Part shown: in pieces, positions 61,176 to 64,000 of the stretch | How positions within the stretch are numbered: the first letter of the stretch is position 1 | Layout: every line of letters begins with the position of its first letter | From: Erwinia aphidicola | GTDB lineage: Bacteria > Pseudomonadota > Gammaproteobacteria > Enterobacterales > Enterobacteriaceae | Length of the DNA stretch: 64,000 nucleotides | Assembly (NCBI RefSeq): GCF_014773485.1 | Contig: NZ_JACXBP010000007.1 | Coordinates: 62,001 to 126,000 of the forward strand | Reading direction: 5' to 3' | Made by a program: the position numbers and the translations under genes | Notes under the pieces: model-generated | Database searches by the model: none | What the model saw: the letters and a program-made list of their open reading frames with translations, nothing else | Told to the model about the DNA's origin: nothing

Positions 61176-62633
61176 TTAATGCGGTTTCAGCGCCGGGATC
61201 ATCCGTGACACCAGCAGGCTCATCACCGCCACCCCCAGCGATACTGCAAATACCCAATGCAGCGACAGCGCGATTTCACTCAGCATATGCTGCAGGCTGT
61301 CCGCCTCGATCGCCGCGCGCTGGCTATGGGACATCACCTGCTGTACCGGGTCGTTGCTATGCGGCAGGCGCAGCAGCAGATTATAATTCAGCACCGCTCC
61401 CATCACCGCCGTTCCCAGCGCCGAGCCGAGCATGCGGCTAAACATGATTGACGCGGTACAGATGCCGCGAATGGCGAAGTCGGCGGTATTTTGCACCGCA
61501 ATCAGGAAGGTGGTGCTGGTCATGCCCATCCCGGTGCCAATCACAAAGGCGAAAAAGCCGGCGTGCCACACCGGGCTTTCACGATGCAGGGTGAGCAGCA
61601 GCGCGGTGCCGGCAATTAACAGCAGCGAGCCGAGCAGCGCGGTAAAGCGGTACGAGGTGCGCTGCATCAGGCGCCCGCTCAGCGTACTGGCAAGCGGCCA
61701 GCCGATTGACATCATCGCCAGCGCACTGCCCGCCTGCAGCGGCGTGCCGCCGTTAACCCCCTGGATCCAGGTGGGCAGAAAGGCGCTGATGCCCATCATC
61801 GCCGCACCGATCAGCAGATTTCCGGCATTACCTGCCAGCAGCGTGCGGCTACGCCAGATGGCCATCGGGAACAGCGGTTGGTTGGCGTTACGCTCGTGGT
61901 GCAGCAAGGCGTAGCCGGCGATGCATGCCACAATGACCAGCCCGGCGACCAATGGCAGCCCCAGTGATTCCGCCTGCAGTAACGCCACCAGCAGCGCGCT
62001 GACCGTCAGCATCAGCAAGGCGCTGCCCGTCAGGTTCAGGCGGTGCGGACTTTTCTCCTTCGATTCCGGGAAGAAGCGCGCCAGCAGCAGCATCGAAATA
62101 ATGCCGATCGGCACATTGACCCAGAAAATCAGCGCCCAGTTAAAGTGCTGCACCAGCCACGCCCCGGTTAACGGACCAACGATCGCCGCCACGCCCCAGA
62201 CGCTGGACAGCCAGCCCTGGATCCCCGCCCGCTCTTTCGGCGGATAGACATCGGCAATAATCGTGGAGGTGAGCGGCATAATGGCCCCGGCCCCCAGCCC
62301 CTGTAGTGCGCGGAACAGGATCAGCCAGCCCATATTGGTGGCGAAGCCGCACAGCACCGAACCGCATAAAAACAGGCCTGTACCAATAAAGAACATGCGC
62401 TTTCTGCCCCATAAATCTGCCAGCCGCCCGTAAATCGGCACGCTGACTGCCTGGGTGAGCAGATAGATAGAGAACACCCAGCCAAACTGTGAGAAACCTC
62501 CCAGCTCGGCGATAATCGTGGGCATAGCTGTAGCAACAATGGTGACCTCGATCGCCGCCATAAACATCGCCAGCATCGAGGCGATCAGGATCCAGTGGCG
62601 CTGCGCCACTGGATTAGCAATATTTTCCGACAT
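61176..62633 (-). CDS. MFS drug exporter, DHA2 (14-helix) family
   Basis: A 485-residue major facilitator of the EmrB/QacA type, with fourteen predicted helices. The first reads ILIASMLAMFMAAIEVTIVATAMPTI, which is typical of the group, the second loop has GRLADLWGRKRMF, and the helix-5 motif C is GVAAIVGPLTGAWLVQHFNW. It is likely to extrude lipophilic or cationic compounds with protons. No EmrA-like membrane fusion partner or regulator is adjacent, so it may work alone. The neighbour on the other side is the osmoprotectant ABC system, divergent. Confidence 0.85.
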   Translation of the reverse strand: MSENIANPVAQRHWILIASMLAMFMAAIEVTIVATAMPTIIAELGGFSQFGWVFSIYLLTQAVSVPIYGRLADLWGRKRMFFIGTGLFLCGSVLCGFATNMGWLILFRALQGLGAGAIMPLTSTIIADVYPPKERAGIQGWLSSVWGVAAIVGPLTGAWLVQHFNWALIFWVNVPIGIISMLLLARFFPESKEKSPHRLNLTGSALLMLTVSALLVALLQAESLGLPLVAGLVIVACIAGYALLHHERNANQPLFPMAIWRSRTLLAGNAGNLLIGAAMMGISAFLPTWIQGVNGGTPLQAGSALAMMSIGWPLASTLSGRLMQRTSYRFTALLGSLLLIAGTALLLTLHRESPVWHAGFFAFVIGTGMGMTSTTFLIAVQNTADFAIRGICTASIMFSRMLGSALGTAVMGAVLNYNLLLRLPHSNDPVQQVMSHSQRAAIEADSLQHMLSEIALSLHWVFAVSLGVAVMSLLVSRMIPALKPH

Positions 62634-62943
62634 AGTTTCCCCGTCCTTCGTTCATCCCTTTAGTGTGGAGCATTTTAGAGCAAACAGTTTCCGAAATGTG
62701 CTTATCTGTATAAGTGACATTGTCACCTGTTGACGATAAATTTTTTTCATTGATGGCTTTTCCAGCGCTGGCAAAGGCTTAAGCGTGTTTAGCTTAAAAC
62801 TATCCCCCTGATTTTCGGCCTAAAATTTGGCACTTCTCCCGCTTCGCTGCTATAGATTTTTAGGCGAACTTACCGGGTAAAACGCTAGTAACACATTTAA
62901 TCATCACTTTTAGTGCTTATCTGCATCCAGGGAGAACCATGAT
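62634..62943. other. Divergent promoter region, exporter and OsmU-type operon
   Basis: This 310-bp AT-rich stretch has no gene. A perfect palindrome GTGACA-T-TGTCAC lies at 62714-62726, close to the exporter start, and a possible -10-like CTATAG with GCTGCTATAGATT lies near 62849, which is on the plus strand and could serve the ABC genes. No further feature was resolved. Confidence 0.35.
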
Positions 62944-63660
62944 ATGCAAAATTCCACGCTGTTGCAGCGTGCCTTACTGGCGGTGCTGTTTATCGCCGCT
63001 ATCGTTGGCCTGCTGGTCTGGGGGCTTGGCGTAGAGACTATTCAGGCTCGCCGCGTTGATCTGATTTACCTCGGTCAGCAACATATGAAGCTGGTGTTCT
63101 GGTCACTGCTGTTTGCGCTGCTGATTGGTATTCCGAGCGGCATTCTTCTTAGCCGCCCTTTTGCCCGCCGCTGGGCGGAATACGTGATGCAGATCTTTAA
63201 CGTCGGCAATACCCTGCCGCCGCTGGCGGTACTGGCGCTGGCGATGGTGGTGATCGGCATTGGCGATCGCCCGGCGATTATCGCACTGTTTCTGGCGTCG
63301 CTGCTGCCGATTGTGCGCAACACCTACGCCGGCCTGTGCTCGGTGCCCGCTTCACTGCTGGAGGCCGCTGACGGCATTGGCATGACGAAAGGCCAGCGCC
63401 TGTACCAGGTTGAGCTGCCCAATGCGTGGCCGGTGATGCTGTCCGGCATTCGCGTGGCGACGGCAATTAACGTCGGCACCGCCCCGCTGGCGTTTCTGAT
63501 TGGTGCCAGCAGCTACGGCGAGCTGATTTTCCCGGGGATTTACCTGAATGATTTCCCTACGCTGATCCTTGGCGCTGCCGCCACGGCACTGTTTGCGTTG
63601 ATCCTGGATATGCTGCTGGCCGGTCTTGGCCGCCTGCTCAGCCCGCATACTGCGGCATAA
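62944..63660 (+). CDS. Osmoprotectant ABC transporter permease, OsmW/OpuBB-like
   Basis: A 238-residue inner-membrane permease with five or six helices. The permease signature [20 protein letters not shown] (EAA loop) appears near residue 140 and [20 protein letters not shown] near residue 178, both characteristic of the glycine betaine/choline OpuB, OpuC and OsmU families. It should form the channel for compatible-solute import. It is 19 bp before the binding-protein gene. An ATPase and a second permease are expected but lie outside the window. The name OsmW follows the Salmonella osmVWXY system and is tentative. Confidence 0.82.
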   Translation: MQNSTLLQRALLAVLFIAAIVGLLVWGLGVETIQARRVDLIYLGQQHMKLVFWSLLFALLIGIPSGILLSRPFARRWAEYVMQIFNVGNTLPPLAVLALAMVVIGIGDRPAIIALFLASLLPIVRNTYAGLCSVPASLLEAADGIGMTKGQRLYQVELPNAWPVMLSGIRVATAINVGTAPLAFLIGASSYGELIFPGIYLNDFPTLILGAAATALFALILDMLLAGLGRLLSPHTAA

Positions 63661-63679
63661 CAATAATAAGGAGCTGATA

Positions 63680-64000
63680 ATGGCTGATTTCCTGTTTACC
63701 CGCTGGCTGCGCCACGGCGCACTGGCGCTGACCGCCTCGCTGGCGCTGAGCGGCGCGGCTGCGGCGGCACCGCTGGTGATGACCACTAAGAGCTTTACCG
63801 AACAGCATATTCTGTCGGCGCTGACCACCCAGTACCTGCGCAAGCAGGGCTTTGAAGTGGAACCCAAAACCAACATTGCCACCACCATCGCCCGTAACGC
63901 AATGATCAACAAGCAGGTCGATATGACCTGGGAATATACCGGTACCTCGCTGATTATTTTTAACCATATTTCAAAACCTATGCCGCCTGATGAAGCGTAT
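63680..64000 (+). CDS. Osmoprotectant solute-binding protein, OsmX-like, cut by the window end
   Basis: A 107-codon N-terminal fragment with no stop before the window ends. It has a signal peptide (about residues 1-30, ending SGAAAA), then [20 protein letters not shown], typical of the glycine betaine/choline binding proteins (OpuC/ProX-like). [15 protein letters not shown] carries a residue set used to build the aromatic cage region in this family. An AAGGAG ribosome site precedes the ATG. It follows the OsmW-like permease by 19 bp and is probably its binding-protein partner. Confidence 0.82.
   Translation, partial: MADFLFTRWLRHGALALTASLALSGAAAAAPLVMTTKSFTEQHILSALTTQYLRKQGFEVEPKTNIATTIARNAMINKQVDMTWEYTGTSLIIFNHISKPMPPDEAY

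Overview
The window reads as chromosome of an enterobacterium (Gammaproteobacteria, Enterobacterales), most likely Erwiniaceae such as Erwinia or Pantoea. This is inference. It rests on E. coli-like gene content (dcp, ydfG, ynfA, ynfB, ynfD, the dgo operon in canonical order), a 127-bp ERIC element, GC-rich coding sequence, and many short GGGTCGGGCATGCCCGACCC-type palindromes between genes. No rRNA, tRNA, phage, insertion sequence or CRISPR array was seen. The content is a conserved backbone loaded with nutrient-scavenging modules.

Layout. 0.3-5.8 kb: MHS-type transporter, aminotransferase, NCS1 permease and amidase; the amidase-permease pair has a sigma-54-like promoter. 6-10.6 kb: MFS exporter, sorbosone-dehydrogenase-like lipoprotein with a DUF2231 membrane partner, CitMHS transporter. 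11-13 kb: a soluble FIST-domain chemoreceptor behind a FliA-type flagellar promoter. 13-20 kb: sugar-acid locus (RspA/mannonate-dehydratase-like enzyme, GntR regulator, 5-ketogluconate reductase-like SDR, two ACS-family MFS transporters, L-idonate dehydrogenase-like enzyme), with a shared 11-bp motif upstream of the dehydratase and the regulator. 20-24.3 kb: flavin-reductase-like protein, a tiny secreted six-cysteine peptide, two tandem isochorismatase-like hydrolases (one exported), a GlxA/FtrA-type regulator, an aldo/keto reductase relic and a cupin. 24.3-24.9 kb: a 96-bp tandem array of double hairpins. 25-30 kb: YghX-type dienelactone hydrolase, a sulfonate module (SsuD-like monooxygenase plus two solute-binding proteins, one without a signal peptide), TetR regulator and SelW-like protein. 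30-35 kb: dgoRKADT with ERIC between dgoD and dgoT. 35-42.8 kb: Fur-boxed TonB receptor, GNAT, NtaA-type monooxygenase, YneE bestrophin, DcrB-like protein, PAS-GGDEF cyclase. 43-48.4 kb: fabV with a repeat-built upstream reading frame, dsdA, NAD-type glutamate dehydrogenase, small proteins. 48.5-58.7 kb: racemase-like gene, hpxO, dcp, xdhCBA, guaD. 59-64 kb: ydfG, ynfA, ynfB, ynfD, a 14-helix drug exporter and the start of an OsmU-type osmoprotectant ABC system cut by the window end.

How genes work together. guaD (guanine to xanthine), xdhABC (to urate) and hpxO (urate to 5-hydroxyisourate) form a continuous purine-oxidation route. Both transcription units carry sigma-54 -24/-12 elements with NtrC-like sites upstream, which suggests nitrogen-limitation control. 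The idonate-like locus could run idonate, 5-ketogluconate, gluconate and, if its enolase-superfamily member dehydrates gluconate, 2-keto-3-deoxygluconate. The dgo operon does the matching job for D-galactonate. All assignments come from reading motifs and remembered family features; no database search was run.
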